A stretch of DNA of 64,000 nucleotides from CAYTLW01 sp964438735 (GTDB lineage Bacteria > Myxococcota_A > UBA9042). The notes under the pieces are model-generated. The model saw only the letters and a list, made by a program, of their open reading frames with translations, was not told the origin of the DNA and did not search any database. The number at the start of each line of letters is the position of its first letter. Position 1 is the first letter of the stretch. The stretch spans positions 62,001 through 126,000 of the forward strand of contig CAYTLW010000002.1 in the NCBI GenBank assembly GCA_964438735.1, written 5' to 3'. Of the stretch, positions 51,064-60,167 are shown in pieces. A program made the translations under genes and the position numbers.

Positions 51064-52085
51064 GCCGAAGTCGTCTCGTTGCGCATCACCGTGAGCAGCT
51101 CCGCGGCCACGCTGATGGCGATCTCACCGGGCAACTTGCCGCCAAGCAGCTGACCATCGATCCGCAATCCCATGGGCGCGGCCAGGCGGCCGAGCCGCAC
51201 GTCGGACAGGCCGCGGCCGCGTAGCCTCTGGCGCAGGCTGTTGATCTTGGTGCGTGAACCGATCAGGCCCACGTGACAGAGTTCCGCGCACTCGATGCGC
51301 TGCGACAGGCGCAGCAGGGCGTCGGTCAACTCGCCGTCGAGCTCGTGTGCGTGGGTCATCACCAACGCTGCGGTGGTCGACGGCGTGGGTGGCATCGGTA
51401 TCTGAGATCGCAGTCGTGTGGCCGCTTGGGTGGCGCCCGCTTCGGGCCCCAGCCAGCCCCACGCGCTCAGCACCTGCATCGGTCGGGCACAGAGCACCTC
51501 CGCGCGCTCGGGAAGGCGGTCTGGATCGGCCCAGCGCGGCCGTTCATCGACCACGATGATTCGCCATGGCAACACCGCCAGCGCTTGCGCCAGCGCAGTG
51601 CCCACGTGGCCAGCGCCCCAGATCACCACGGTCGGATCGCCATCGACGCGCTCGACCAGCACCTGCTCGCCGCAGGTTGTCCGCAGCTCTCCGCCGGTGC
51701 GCGTGGCGTCGTCCAGTTCTTCGGCCATCCGGCGGGCGCGGTGTCCGTCCAGCGGTAGGAAGAGCAGTTCCACCGCGCCGCCGCAGCACTGGGCCAGCTC
51801 CGGACCCAGTTGAAAGCGCACCACTTCCGGTTCGAACCGCCCACCCGCAACGCCTTTCGCCAGTTCGGCGGCGTGCTCGATGGCGCGGGCTTCCAGACGA
51901 CCGCCACCGATGGTGCCATCCAGCAGTGCGCCTTGCCGGCACAACAGGCGCGCGCCGATCGCTCGCGGTGCGGAGCCGGCGGTGGCCCAGACGATGACCA
52001 GTTGCGCCGCGTCGGCTACATCGCCGAACGCTGCGGGCAGTCGCGCGATCAGTCGCCTCGCCTCGGCGTCGAGGCGCACGCTCAT
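51060..52085 (-). CDS. xdhC: XdhC-family molybdenum cofactor insertion chaperone
   Basis: XdhC binds the Mo cofactor, promotes its sulfuration and inserts it in xanthine dehydrogenase. The 341-aa protein has the N-terminal XdhC/CoxI domain (ATAGSAPRAIGARLLCRQG, TIGGGRLEARAIEHA, QCCGGAVELLFLPL) and a C-terminal Rossmann domain (VVIWGAGHVGTALAQALAV, MTHAHELDGELTDALLRL, HVGLIGSRTK). The start is the ATG that overlaps the previous stop; a longer frame to 52286 is a shadow of the FAD subunit gene. Confidence 0.92.
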   Translation of the reverse strand: MSVRLDAEARRLIARLPAAFGDVADAAQLVIVWATAGSAPRAIGARLLCRQGALLDGTIGGGRLEARAIEHAAELAKGVAGGRFEPEVVRFQLGPELAQCCGGAVELLFLPLDGHRARRMAEELDDATRTGGELRTTCGEQVLVERVDGDPTVVIWGAGHVGTALAQALAVLPWRIIVVDERPRWADPDRLPERAEVLCARPMQVLSAWGWLGPEAGATQAATRLRSQIPMPPTPSTTAALVMTHAHELDGELTDALLRLSQRIECAELCHVGLIGSRTKINSLRQRLRGRGLSDVRLGRLAAPMGLRIDGQLLGGKLPGEIAISVAAELLTVMRNETTSA

Positions 52086-52978
52086 GCGGCCACTCGGCTG
52101 GTTCGGGTCGCTCCGACAGCCGCCGCTACCAGGCGATGAAATACTTCGGCCCGGTAGCGCGCCGTCGAGCGCAGATCGTCGATGGGTGTCAGGTCGGTCG
52201 CCTGGGCATCTCGCAATCGGGCCGCGGTGGTGGCCTCGACCCCGGTTGCGCCGACAAGCGCCGCCTCGATGGCCGGGCAACGGCAAATGGTCGGTCCCAT
52301 GGCGATGGCGACCACGCGCGCGCCAGCCACCGCCCCTTGCTGCCAGTCCAGGTTGGCGGCCAGGCCGACCTTGGTAATGGCCTGGTAGGCACGCGTGCCG
52401 ACTTTGCGAAAGAAGCGCCCCGAAGGGGCCACAGTCTGCGGCGGAATCAGGGTCGCGGTGATCAACTCATCGGGCTGGCGCCGGGTCTGTCGATAGCCGG
52501 TGTAGTAGTCGTCCAGGGCCAGATCGCGCTGGCCGCGCACGCTGCGCAGTCGCACGCGAGCGTCCAGAGCCATCAACACCGGCACCGCATCCGCAGCCGG
52601 CGAGGCGTTCTCGATGTTGCCGGCGAAGGTGCCGCGGGCCTGGATCTGGGTCGCGCCCACCAGTGACGAGGCGGCGCATAGTTGTGGCAGCTGCGTCTGC
52701 GCCCGCTCGTCGGCCTGCAGCTCGGCATAGGTGGCCAGCGCGCCGATCTCGAGCGTGCCATCGTCAAGCCAGCGCAGTGCGCCCAGCTCGCCCCGTAGCG
52801 ACCACAGCTCCACGAAGCGCTGCCACTGCAACCGGCCATAGTTGGCGTCGACCATGATGTCGGTGCATCCGGCCATGGGGCGCAGCGGCGCGCCCGCGGC
52901 AGCCGATTCGCTGAGCCGGCGCAGGGCGTCGTCCACGCTGCCGGGCCGCACCACGTCGATGGTGGAGTAGGCGGTCAT
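52082..52978 (-). CDS. xanthine dehydrogenase family FAD-binding subunit
   Basis: A 298-aa medium subunit. It has the FAD-contact segments MAGCTDIMVDANYG near the N-terminus, LEIGALATYAELQAD, and ATQIQARGTFAGNIENASPAADAVPVL, in which the TxGGN-type loop is GTFAGNIENASP. The C-terminal CO_deh_flav_C-like part follows. It transfers electrons from the FeS clusters to NAD or another acceptor. Overlaps its neighbours by 4 bp on both sides. Confidence 0.9.
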   Translation of the reverse strand: MTAYSTIDVVRPGSVDDALRRLSESAAAGAPLRPMAGCTDIMVDANYGRLQWQRFVELWSLRGELGALRWLDDGTLEIGALATYAELQADERAQTQLPQLCAASSLVGATQIQARGTFAGNIENASPAADAVPVLMALDARVRLRSVRGQRDLALDDYYTGYRQTRRQPDELITATLIPPQTVAPSGRFFRKVGTRAYQAITKVGLAANLDWQQGAVAGARVVAIAMGPTICRCPAIEAALVGATGVEATTAARLRDAQATDLTPIDDLRSTARYRAEVFHRLVAAAVGATRTSRVAA

Positions 52979-53529
52979 GATCGTCCCCCCTGAGTCTGCT
53001 CAATGGCGGCCTTCACGCTGGTCACGATGGACGCATAACCGGTGCAGCGGCAGATGTTGCCGGCCAGCACTTCGCCGATTCGCTCGGCGGGCAGCTGGTT
53101 GTCCACCAGCCAGGCGGCGGTGACCACCATGCCCGGCGTGCAGATGCCGCACTGGGCGCCACCGTGCTCGATGAAGGCCTGTTGCACCGGGTGCAGCATC
53201 TCGTGACTGGCCAACCCCTCAACGGTGATCAGGGTGCTGCCCTGGGCCTGGATCACCGGGATCAGACAGGCGTTCACCGGCGCGCCATCGACCAGGATCG
53301 AACAGGCGCCGCATTCGCCTTCGCCGCAACCCTCTTTGGTGCCGGTCAGGCCCAGGTCCTCCCGCAGCACATCGAGCAGACGGCGAAAGGGCGGCTGATT
53401 GACGGTCACTTCGGCGCCATTGAGCGTGAAGGTGATCGCCTGTCGATTGGCTCCAGTCGCCATCGCACCACCATGATCGTGAACGTGCGGCTCCGTTGCG
53501 CCAGCGGGCGCAGGCGTATCGTTGCTCAT
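52975..53529 (-). CDS. xanthine dehydrogenase family [2Fe-2S] subunit
   Basis: A 184-aa small subunit with two [2Fe-2S] clusters. The first is plant-ferredoxin-like: GCGEGECGACSILV plus NAC downstream. The second is the helical type: CGICTPGMV and NICRCTGY. An N-terminal extension of about 22 residues (with HVHDHGG) precedes the ferredoxin domain; a second Met at residue 23 may be the true start. Electrons pass from the Mo subunit through these clusters to the FAD subunit. Confidence 0.92.
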   Translation of the reverse strand: MSNDTPAPAGATEPHVHDHGGAMATGANRQAITFTLNGAEVTVNQPPFRRLLDVLREDLGLTGTKEGCGEGECGACSILVDGAPVNACLIPVIQAQGSTLITVEGLASHEMLHPVQQAFIEHGGAQCGICTPGMVVTAAWLVDNQLPAERIGEVLAGNICRCTGYASIVTSVKAAIEQTQGGRS

Positions 53530-55958
53530 GCGGCCTCCTCGCCGCGCTCGGCGGCTGTGACCAGGTCCAGCAAGCGTTCGGGTGAGCAGGGCAGGTCGTC
53601 TACCTGCACGCCCAGGGCGTCCACTACCGCGTTGACCACCGCCGGGGCCGGCCCGTCCATGGGCAACTCGCCGATGCCCTTGGCGCCAAAGGGCCCGTAG
53701 CCGTAGGGTTGCTCGAGGAAGATGACCCTGATTTCTGGCACATCCGCGCTCGTCGGCACGACGTAGGTGGTCATGTTGTTATTGGCCATGGCGCCGTCGC
53801 GCAGGATGGTATCTTCCAGCAACGCCCAGCCCAGGGCCTGCACCACGCCGCCCTGGATCTGCCCGGCGGCCAGGACCGGGTTGAGCACCTTGCCGATCTC
53901 CTGGCTGGCCACGAAGTCGCGCAGGGTGACCTCGAAGGTCGTCAGGTCGACCTCGACGTCGGCGATGTAGGTGGCCCACGCAAAAGCGCCATACGCGATG
54001 CCCTTGTAGGTGTTCTCATCCCAGGCGCCACCGGGTGGCCGCACGTACTTGGACCAGCCGCGTGCCACGGCCGGATCATCGCTGGTTGCGGCAGCGCGCA
54101 GGGCCGCCCGCAAGGTCTCTGCCGGCCAGCGTCTGCCGCGTCCCTCGACCATGGACGAGACCGGGGGCTCCGGTGCCTCGGCGGCGCCGTCTGCCGCCAG
54201 CAGGCCAGCACCTTCGAGCTTGTCGACCAGGTCATCGCACGCGCGGGCGACCAGGTGGCCGACAACCATGGCGGTTCGGGAGGCCACCGTGGGGCCGCTG
54301 TTGGGCACCTGGTCGGTGTCATTGTCGGCGATGACGATGTCGGAGAGGTCCAGACCGGTCGTATCGGCCGCCACCTGGCTGAAGATGGTGATCGAGCCCT
54401 GGCCCATCTCGGTGTTGGCGGTCAGCACCGAGATGCCGCCGTCGGCCGTGGCCTCCACCTCGACCTCCGAGGCCAGGTAGTCCTCACCCGAACCGGTGAA
54501 GCCGGCCCCATGCATGAAGGTGGTCACCCCGATGCCGCGTCGCAGGGGGTTGCCGGTGCGCTGATTGTCGGCGTTGAAGCGCGCATGATCGGCCCGCTTG
54601 CGGTGGTACTCAGCCGCCTCGAGGGCGTGGTCCATCCAGCCGCCCAGGTCCACCGGCTGTTCGATCACCTGGCTGACGGCCAGCGACTCTCCTTGCTGCA
54701 CCAGGTTGCGCCGACGGATCTCCACCGGGTCGAGGCCCAGCTCCGCGGCGCAGCGATCCAGATGCCGTTCCAGGGCGAAGATCGTCTGGGGCGCGCCGAA
54801 GCCGCGGAAGGCGCCGTTGGGCGGCGTATTGCTCAGCACCGCGGCGGCCTCGACCCGGACGTGATCGACGGTATAGGGGCCACCGGCGTGAATCGCCCCG
54901 CGAGACAGCACCACGGGCGACAGCGTCAGGTAGGCGCCGCCATCGAAGCGGGTGTGCATGTCCAGCGCCAGCAGGTGTCCCTCTGCATCCAGCGCCGTGC
55001 GTACCCGGGTTTTGGAGGGGTGCCGCTTGGTGGTCGCGACCATGTCCTCGAGCCGGTCGTAGACCATCTTCACCGGGCGCCGGGACTTCAGCGCCAGCAA
55101 GCCGGCGTGGCCGGCCAGGATGGACGGGTAGTCCTCCTTGCCGCCGAAGCCGCCGCCCAGGGGCGAGGCGATGATCTGCACCCCCTCTTCGGGCAGGCCA
55201 AACATGGTGCGCATGGCCTTGTGCACGTAGTAGGGGCACTGCATGGAGCCGTCGATGATCAGCTTCCACGGTCGGTCGGGCCACAGGTCGCCGCTGGCGT
55301 TCTCTTGTGCCACCTCGACGCGGGCGGTGATGCCCTGCGGTTCGATGTAGCACTGCTCCTGGGCGGTGGTGGTGTAGGTGGCCTCGATCACATGTGCGGC
55401 GCCGGCGAACACGGATTCGAAGGCCGCCGCGTCGGATTCCTCGGCCGCGCCCTTGGTGACCACGATGTGCTTGTAGACGTTGTCGTCGCCATGCTGGATG
55501 TGTTCGGGGGCCGGCTCGGCCGTGTAGTCCAGCAGCGCCGGCAGGGGTTCGGTCTCGATCTGCACAAAGCGCACCGCCTGGCGCACGGTCTCCAGGTCGG
55601 GATGGGCCAACAGCACCACTGGCTCCTGGGCGTGGCGGAATTCGTCGCGCACCAGGTAGGGCTGGTCGCGGAAGATCATGTCGCACAGGTTGGGATCGAC
55701 GCCGTCGGCGCCCCGCCGCGGCACGTCTTTGTGGGTGACGATCACGAACTGCCGCCAGTCGGGTCCGTCGCCGAGAAAACGCACGCCGACAACCCGGCCG
55801 CGCGGCTCGGTGGTGCGCACCGTGGCGCCATACAGCCCCTCAAAGGGCTTGTCGTCGATGTACAGCAGTTCGCCTGTGACCTTGTCGCGGGCCTCCGGAC
55901 GCGGCACGCTGCGGCCGATCCAGCGATTGCCGCCATTGTCTGAAGCGCTGGCACCCAT
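53526..55958 (-). CDS. xanthine dehydrogenase family molybdopterin-binding subunit
   Basis: The 810-aa catalytic subunit. RSVPRPEARDKVTGELLY opens the aldehyde-oxidase a/b hammerhead domain; the Mo-binding part has PLGGGFGGKEDYPS, GAFRGFGAPQTIFALER and AKGIGELPMDGPAP. By alignment with bovine XDH, GGGFGGKE has the Glu802 position, AFRGFG the Arg880 position and GIGE the catalytic Glu1261 position, all conserved, which fits purine hydroxylation rather than CO dehydrogenase. AGGAGG precedes the ATG, so the start is secure. First gene of the five-gene operon. Confidence 0.92.
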   Translation of the reverse strand: MGASASDNGGNRWIGRSVPRPEARDKVTGELLYIDDKPFEGLYGATVRTTEPRGRVVGVRFLGDGPDWRQFVIVTHKDVPRRGADGVDPNLCDMIFRDQPYLVRDEFRHAQEPVVLLAHPDLETVRQAVRFVQIETEPLPALLDYTAEPAPEHIQHGDDNVYKHIVVTKGAAEESDAAAFESVFAGAAHVIEATYTTTAQEQCYIEPQGITARVEVAQENASGDLWPDRPWKLIIDGSMQCPYYVHKAMRTMFGLPEEGVQIIASPLGGGFGGKEDYPSILAGHAGLLALKSRRPVKMVYDRLEDMVATTKRHPSKTRVRTALDAEGHLLALDMHTRFDGGAYLTLSPVVLSRGAIHAGGPYTVDHVRVEAAAVLSNTPPNGAFRGFGAPQTIFALERHLDRCAAELGLDPVEIRRRNLVQQGESLAVSQVIEQPVDLGGWMDHALEAAEYHRKRADHARFNADNQRTGNPLRRGIGVTTFMHGAGFTGSGEDYLASEVEVEATADGGISVLTANTEMGQGSITIFSQVAADTTGLDLSDIVIADNDTDQVPNSGPTVASRTAMVVGHLVARACDDLVDKLEGAGLLAADGAAEAPEPPVSSMVEGRGRRWPAETLRAALRAAATSDDPAVARGWSKYVRPPGGAWDENTYKGIAYGAFAWATYIADVEVDLTTFEVTLRDFVASQEIGKVLNPVLAAGQIQGGVVQALGWALLEDTILRDGAMANNNMTTYVVPTSADVPEIRVIFLEQPYGYGPFGAKGIGELPMDGPAPAVVNAVVDALGVQVDDLPCSPERLLDLVTAAERGEEAA

Positions 55959-55999
55959 GGTCGACCTCCTGCGCCGTCGATGCGGGTCGGCGGCGCCGC

Positions 56000-56027
56000 A
56001 GTCTATCCCGACGCGCTGGACCCGCAA
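56000..56027 (-). promoter_or_regulatory. putative promoter of the molybdoenzyme operon
   Basis: Minus strand TTGCGG (56027-56022), 16-bp spacer, TAGACT (56005-56000). It gives a leader of about 35 bases with AGGAGG before the ATG. The -35 is weak; the -10 matches the window's recurring TAGNCT. Confidence 0.38.
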
Positions 56028-56105
56028 AGTGGCTGCCAGTCGGCCGCACTTCCACCGGCTGGCAGGGCTCTCTACCATGTGGACCTACGGGGGCCGGCTC
56101 GGACG

Positions 56106-58073
56106 ATGACGATGCAGCGCGATCACGACTGGTTGTACGGGCCGACGGCGGCGAAGTGGGCCGGCTATGGCCCGCCCGTGGCGCTGGCGCTGGCGTTAGC
56201 GCTGGCGATTGTCGGTTGTGTCGAGGACCCGGCCTCGTCGTCGCCGCGCAGCTTGAACGACGTGCACTGGCCCGGTCCCACCGTACGCCTGGGCACCCGC
56301 ATCTTCGCCAGCGGGCAGGGGGTCGACGGGGCCAGACTCCTGCTGCGGGCGCCCGGGGTTGACCTGTTGGTCGATCTTGGCGCTGGCGAGCCCGTGCCCG
56401 TCGAGGCCACCGGACTGCCCGCCAACGGGCGCCTGGCCAGCGGACTGGTGCAGACACCCGCCACGCCGCTGACCGATGGCACAGAGTTCAAGCAAGCCTG
56501 CCTCGTCGCGGCCGAGGGCGTAAAAGTCGGCGAGCAGGACGATTGCGTGACGATCTCGGCCACCTGGCGCACCGACTTGACGGCGCCCACGCTTGAGCTG
56601 AAACCGGCCACCCATCGCTTCGGCGAGTCGCTTCCAATCGTAATTGAGTCCGGCGCCGAACCGGGCGGCGCTCTCCTGCTGCCCGGCGAGGGGGAAGCCT
56701 GGCTCGACGTGGTCGCCATCCAGGCCCCAGCGCCGATCCAGGCTACCGCGACGATCGCTCTGCTGCCGCTGTTGCAGTCCCTGGACGACACGACGTGGTC
56801 GGCCTGGTCGGGACCAACGGGGTGGGATCGCCGTCGCCGTCGACTGCGCTTCGATCCCGCGTGGCTGGGGCCGTCGCCTGGCAATCACCACCTGCAGATC
56901 CGTCTACGCCAACGCGCCGGCGCGGCCGACGCGGCTGGCCCCTGGCTGCCATGGAAGATCACCATCTCGCCGCCGCAGCTGGACCTGCCGAAGAATGCCG
57001 AGCGCAAATTGAAGCGTGGGCAGTTCGTGCCGGCGACCCTCAACGGTGTGCCGGCGGTCGTTGATGGCCAGGGCTGGCGCTTGGTGTTCAGCGGCACGTG
57101 GTCCGGCGCTGGGGCGCAGATCACCTGGCCGGACGGCTCGCCCAGGCGGCTGCCAGGCGGCAGCTGGCAGGGCTCCGATGGTCCCGTTCAGGGGGCCTTG
57201 CTGAGCTCGGCCGCGTGGTTCCTGGGTGGCTGGCAGGCGGTCGATTCGGTCGCCGGGGACGCCGAACTGGCCGGCAGGGTGGCGGTGGAGATCTTCTCTG
57301 CCGCCGGTAGCTGGCGCTCCCCCGGCAAGCAGTCGACCTGGCGTCTGCAGCCCACCCGCCAGCGCCTGGCGTTGCATTTCGGAGTCGGATTCACGGCCGG
57401 GTTACAGCGATTTGGTCTGGCCGCCCGCGCCGCGACCATCGAGACGCGGGTGCGCGAACTGGTGGCCGAGGACTTTGCTGGCCTGCGGCTGGACCTGCTG
57501 GCCAGCGGGCAGATCTATGATGCAGACGGAGAGGTCCTGCAGGTGGCGATCCTGGATCGGGATCCCAACGGCCTGGACCTGCTGGGCGCCGACAACTCAC
57601 CCGGCAAGGACGTGGGCAATCGCTTCCTCGGCGAGCGCCTGCTCGGCTTCTCCCCCGCCGCTCGCGTCGCCGACGAGGTCGCCTATGGTGGCGTCTTCCT
57701 GAACGGATTTGCGCGTTTTTCGCCGACGCTCCATCCCGCAGGATTGGTCGCCGACGCGAAGTTCGACACGATCTTCGGGCCCTGGATGCCCGAGTTGGGG
57801 GGCAAGGCGGCAGCGGTGGATGACCCCGACGTCGCCGAGGCGGTCGAGATCATGGCGCGTTTGATCGCTGGCTCCATCACCCACGAGGCGGGACATGCCC
57901 TGGGACTGCCGGCAGTGGCCGGCTACCACCACAGCGCGGACAACCCGGGTTGGCGAATGGACGAGGGACGCTTCCGGCCCTTCGCCGAGCGGGCGGGCCT
58001 GACAGGAGCGGACAAAGAGGTGTGGGGATCGGTGGACGGCCCCTATCTCGAAGCCATCCTGGGCGGGGGATAG
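56106..58073 (+). CDS. lipoprotein with HExxHxxG metalloprotease-like motif
   Basis: A 655-aa predicted lipoprotein: hydrophobic Ala/Leu segment followed by IVGC (Cys at about 38). Its middle contains beta-rich, Trp-rich stretches without a known family. Near the C-terminus is His593-Glu-Ala-Gly-His597-Ala-Leu-Gly600-Leu-Pro, then YHH at 607-609 and GWRMDEG, which together look like a zinc-peptidase site with a Met-turn. The metzincin third His position (603) is Ala, so the third ligand is uncertain. ATG 56106 or 56112 can start it. It is divergent from the molybdoenzyme operon and 3 bp from the next convergent gene. Confidence 0.6.
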   Translation: MTMQRDHDWLYGPTAAKWAGYGPPVALALALALAIVGCVEDPASSSPRSLNDVHWPGPTVRLGTRIFASGQGVDGARLLLRAPGVDLLVDLGAGEPVPVEATGLPANGRLASGLVQTPATPLTDGTEFKQACLVAAEGVKVGEQDDCVTISATWRTDLTAPTLELKPATHRFGESLPIVIESGAEPGGALLLPGEGEAWLDVVAIQAPAPIQATATIALLPLLQSLDDTTWSAWSGPTGWDRRRRRLRFDPAWLGPSPGNHHLQIRLRQRAGAADAAGPWLPWKITISPPQLDLPKNAERKLKRGQFVPATLNGVPAVVDGQGWRLVFSGTWSGAGAQITWPDGSPRRLPGGSWQGSDGPVQGALLSSAAWFLGGWQAVDSVAGDAELAGRVAVEIFSAAGSWRSPGKQSTWRLQPTRQRLALHFGVGFTAGLQRFGLAARAATIETRVRELVAEDFAGLRLDLLASGQIYDADGEVLQVAILDRDPNGLDLLGADNSPGKDVGNRFLGERLLGFSPAARVADEVAYGGVFLNGFARFSPTLHPAGLVADAKFDTIFGPWMPELGGKAAAVDDPDVAEAVEIMARLIAGSITHEAGHALGLPAVAGYHHSADNPGWRMDEGRFRPFAERAGLTGADKEVWGSVDGPYLEAILGGG

Positions 58074-58076
58074 GTC

Positions 58077-59024
58077 CTACAGGTCGCTGAGCAGCAGCTT
58101 CGCCCACAGCTTGCCGTCCAGACGGGTCTCGCCCTCGTCCTTCTGGTTGCTGTTGGCCTCGCTCTCGATGCGCTTGCGCGGCACGTCCTTGCGCTTGACG
58201 CCGCCGCTGATCAGCTCTTTACCCTGAGCGATCTCGCGCGCGACCATGGACTTCAGCGCCATGTAGGAGCCCCAGCCCACCTGCCGGCTGCCGTTGACGA
58301 AGAAGGCCGGCGTGCCGCTGGCGCCCAACGACTCGGACATCTTGGCCTCGCTCTTCATTCGCTCGACCAGGCGGCCGTCGGCCAGGTCGCTCTGGAACTT
58401 CGCCATGTCCAGTCCGATGGACCGGGCGTGGTCGAGCAGGCTGCCATCATCCAGCGCGCCGGTCTGGAAGAGCTTGTCGTGGTAGGCCCAGAACTTGCCC
58501 TGCATCTGCGCCGCCGCCGCGGCGACCGCCGAGGGCTGCGAACGGCCGTGCATGGCCAGGGCGTTGTTGCGGAAGACCACCTTCACGTCGTTGGGGAAGT
58601 CCATGACCAGCTGCTTGATGGGGTCGGCCGAACGCCGACAGACGGGGCACTGGAAGTCGGAGAAGATGGTCATGACGACCAGCGGCTTCTTGGCGCCGAG
58701 CCACGCCGGGCCCTTCTTCGGCGAGTGGCCGATCTTGGCCAGGTCGGCTCCCTTGCCGGCGCCTTCGTCGCTCTGGCTGTCCAGGCTGGTCGGCGGCGGC
58801 GGCGGCGAGTCGGCGGCCGGTTCGGCAGCGGCCGGCTCGGCGGCTGCTACGGGTGCAGCGGCTTGCGCTGTCGGCGCGGCGGCTGGTGCGGCGGTGGGTA
58901 CGGCCTGGGCCACGGCGGCTGGCGCGGCGATGGTGGCCTGCACGGGCTTGGCGTCCCAGCGCCCGATCAGGAAGCCGGCGAAAGCGATCAGCGCGGCGAT
59001 GGCGTAGGCGTTTGAAGTGTCCAT
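58077..59024 (-). CDS. DsbA-like thioredoxin-fold protein, membrane anchored
   Basis: A 315-aa protein with a short N-terminal membrane helix (AYAIAALIAFAGFLIG), a Pro/Ala-rich linker of about 60 residues, and a thioredoxin-like domain at about 110-270. The redox site is CPVC (Cys126-Cys129) in FSDFQCPVCRRSADP, and the cis-Pro loop is GTPAFFVNG. This is the DsbA/FrnE-like group that forms or isomerises disulfides in the periplasm. A charged C-terminal tail follows. The Cys-rich lipoprotein elsewhere in the window could be a client, but that is speculation. Confidence 0.82.
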   Translation of the reverse strand: MDTSNAYAIAALIAFAGFLIGRWDAKPVQATIAAPAAVAQAVPTAAPAAAPTAQAAAPVAAAEPAAAEPAADSPPPPPTSLDSQSDEGAGKGADLAKIGHSPKKGPAWLGAKKPLVVMTIFSDFQCPVCRRSADPIKQLVMDFPNDVKVVFRNNALAMHGRSQPSAVAAAAAQMQGKFWAYHDKLFQTGALDDGSLLDHARSIGLDMAKFQSDLADGRLVERMKSEAKMSESLGASGTPAFFVNGSRQVGWGSYMALKSMVAREIAQGKELISGGVKRKDVPRKRIESEANSNQKDEGETRLDGKLWAKLLLSDL

Positions 59025-59100
59025 ATTCGTCCTTCCTCTATCTGCTGCGGTGCGGGGGTGTGCGTTCGGGCCAACAGCCCACCCCGGGCGGCTATTCCCA

Positions 59101-59120
59101 CGGCCGGTTCGATGCGGCCG
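59101..59120 (-). terminator. hairpin downstream of the OB-like lipoprotein gene
   Basis: CGGCCG (59101-59106) and CGGCCG (59115-59120), a self-complementary pair with an 8-base loop, 10 bp past the stop of the minus-strand lipoprotein gene. No U-tract follows. Confidence 0.25.
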
Positions 59121-59129
59121 GGTCGGCTG

Positions 59130-60053
59130 CTACTCCCAGTCGATGCCGTCGTCGCCGAGCGGCGCCAACTTGTACTCTTCGAAGCTGTACTGCACCACGC
59201 CGCGCAGCGACTTGACCTTGTCGCCCTTCTTGACGGTGGTGTTCCAGGTCTTGGCGTCCTTGTCGTAGGTGGCGAAGGTGGTGCCCCAGGTGCAGACCAC
59301 CAGCAGCGCCTTGTCGTCGGCGTCCTTGCCGACCCAGAAGCCGCAGAACTTCGTGCCCTTGGATGACTTCGGCTCGGGGTCGCTGACGACCAGGTTGTCC
59401 ATGCTGACCAGCACCGACTCGGTCGCCTCGTTGTCTTCGGGCTTGGCGTGCACACCGAGCTGGTCCAGGGTCACGGTGGTCGAAACCGGCAGCTCAGTGG
59501 CCTTGCTGGCGTTGACCAGGGTCGCCTTGAGCTGGGTCTGGCAGTAGTAGTCCTGCACATCGCCGGTCACGGAGATGACCTGTCCGGGCTCGAGCTTGGC
59601 GATATCCGCACCCGCGGCGCCGACGACATAGAGCCCGTTCCAGAGGCCGCCACCCTTGGTCTGCACGTAGACAGCGTCCAGGGTCTTGGCGATCTTCAGC
59701 AGCGGCGGTGTCGACACCACCAGGCCGCTCAAGGTGACCTTCTTGGGGCCGTTGTGGAAGCCCTTGGGCGCGGTGGCGCAGGCCTTCTCGTCGACCGCCT
59801 TCTGGAGCTTCTCGATGGTCCAATCGCCGGTCGGGCCGGCGTCGGGCTTGGTGGTCGTGCCCGAGTCCGTAGGCGTGGTCGTGCCCGCGTCGGTCTTGGT
59901 CGTGCCGCCACTGTCATCGCCGCCACCACCGGTATCTGTGGCCGTGCCAGCGTCCGGATCCGCGCCACCGCCGCCACCACCGCTGGTGTTGGCGCAAGCG
60001 AAGGTAAGGCTGCAGATGGCAATTGTGAGCAGCAGGGTGCGCAAGGTGTTCAT
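59130..60053 (-). CDS. lipoprotein with low-complexity linker and OB-like domain
   Basis: A 307-aa predicted lipoprotein: signal segment ending LTFAC, then a 50-residue Gly/Asp/Thr-rich linker (GGGGGGADPDAG, TTTPTDSGTTT). From about residue 78 a folded domain has PKKVTLSGLVVSTPPLL, DAVYVQTKGGG and EPGQVISVTGDVQDYY, a beta-rich, OB-fold-like pattern with two further copies of similar strands. Five Cys occur, perhaps disulfides. Function unknown. Confidence 0.6.
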   Translation of the reverse strand: MNTLRTLLLTIAICSLTFACANTSGGGGGGADPDAGTATDTGGGGDDSGGTTKTDAGTTTPTDSGTTTKPDAGPTGDWTIEKLQKAVDEKACATAPKGFHNGPKKVTLSGLVVSTPPLLKIAKTLDAVYVQTKGGGLWNGLYVVGAAGADIAKLEPGQVISVTGDVQDYYCQTQLKATLVNASKATELPVSTTVTLDQLGVHAKPEDNEATESVLVSMDNLVVSDPEPKSSKGTKFCGFWVGKDADDKALLVVCTWGTTFATYDKDAKTWNTTVKKGDKVKSLRGVVQYSFEEYKLAPLGDDGIDWE

Positions 60054-60127
60054 GGCCGGTCCTTATCTGGGGGTAGATGCCCTCGCCGGGTCATTCGCAG
60101 TCGCAGCGTGGCCCGGGAGCGGCGCGT

Positions 60128-60156
60128 AGCCTAGGAAAGCCGTCCCAGGGCGTCAA
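60128..60156 (-). promoter_or_regulatory. putative promoter of the OB-like lipoprotein gene
   Basis: Minus strand TTGACG (60156-60151), 17-bp spacer, TAGGCT (60133-60128). Leader about 68 bases. A perfect ATACAT-GTG-ATGTAT repeat lies 11 bp upstream of the -35. Confidence 0.45.
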
Positions 60157-60167
60157 CAAGAGTCTGA

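Noticed and set aside
53709..55943. A 744-codon plus-strand frame
   Set aside because: Mirrors the molybdoenzyme subunit in another frame, with no motif.
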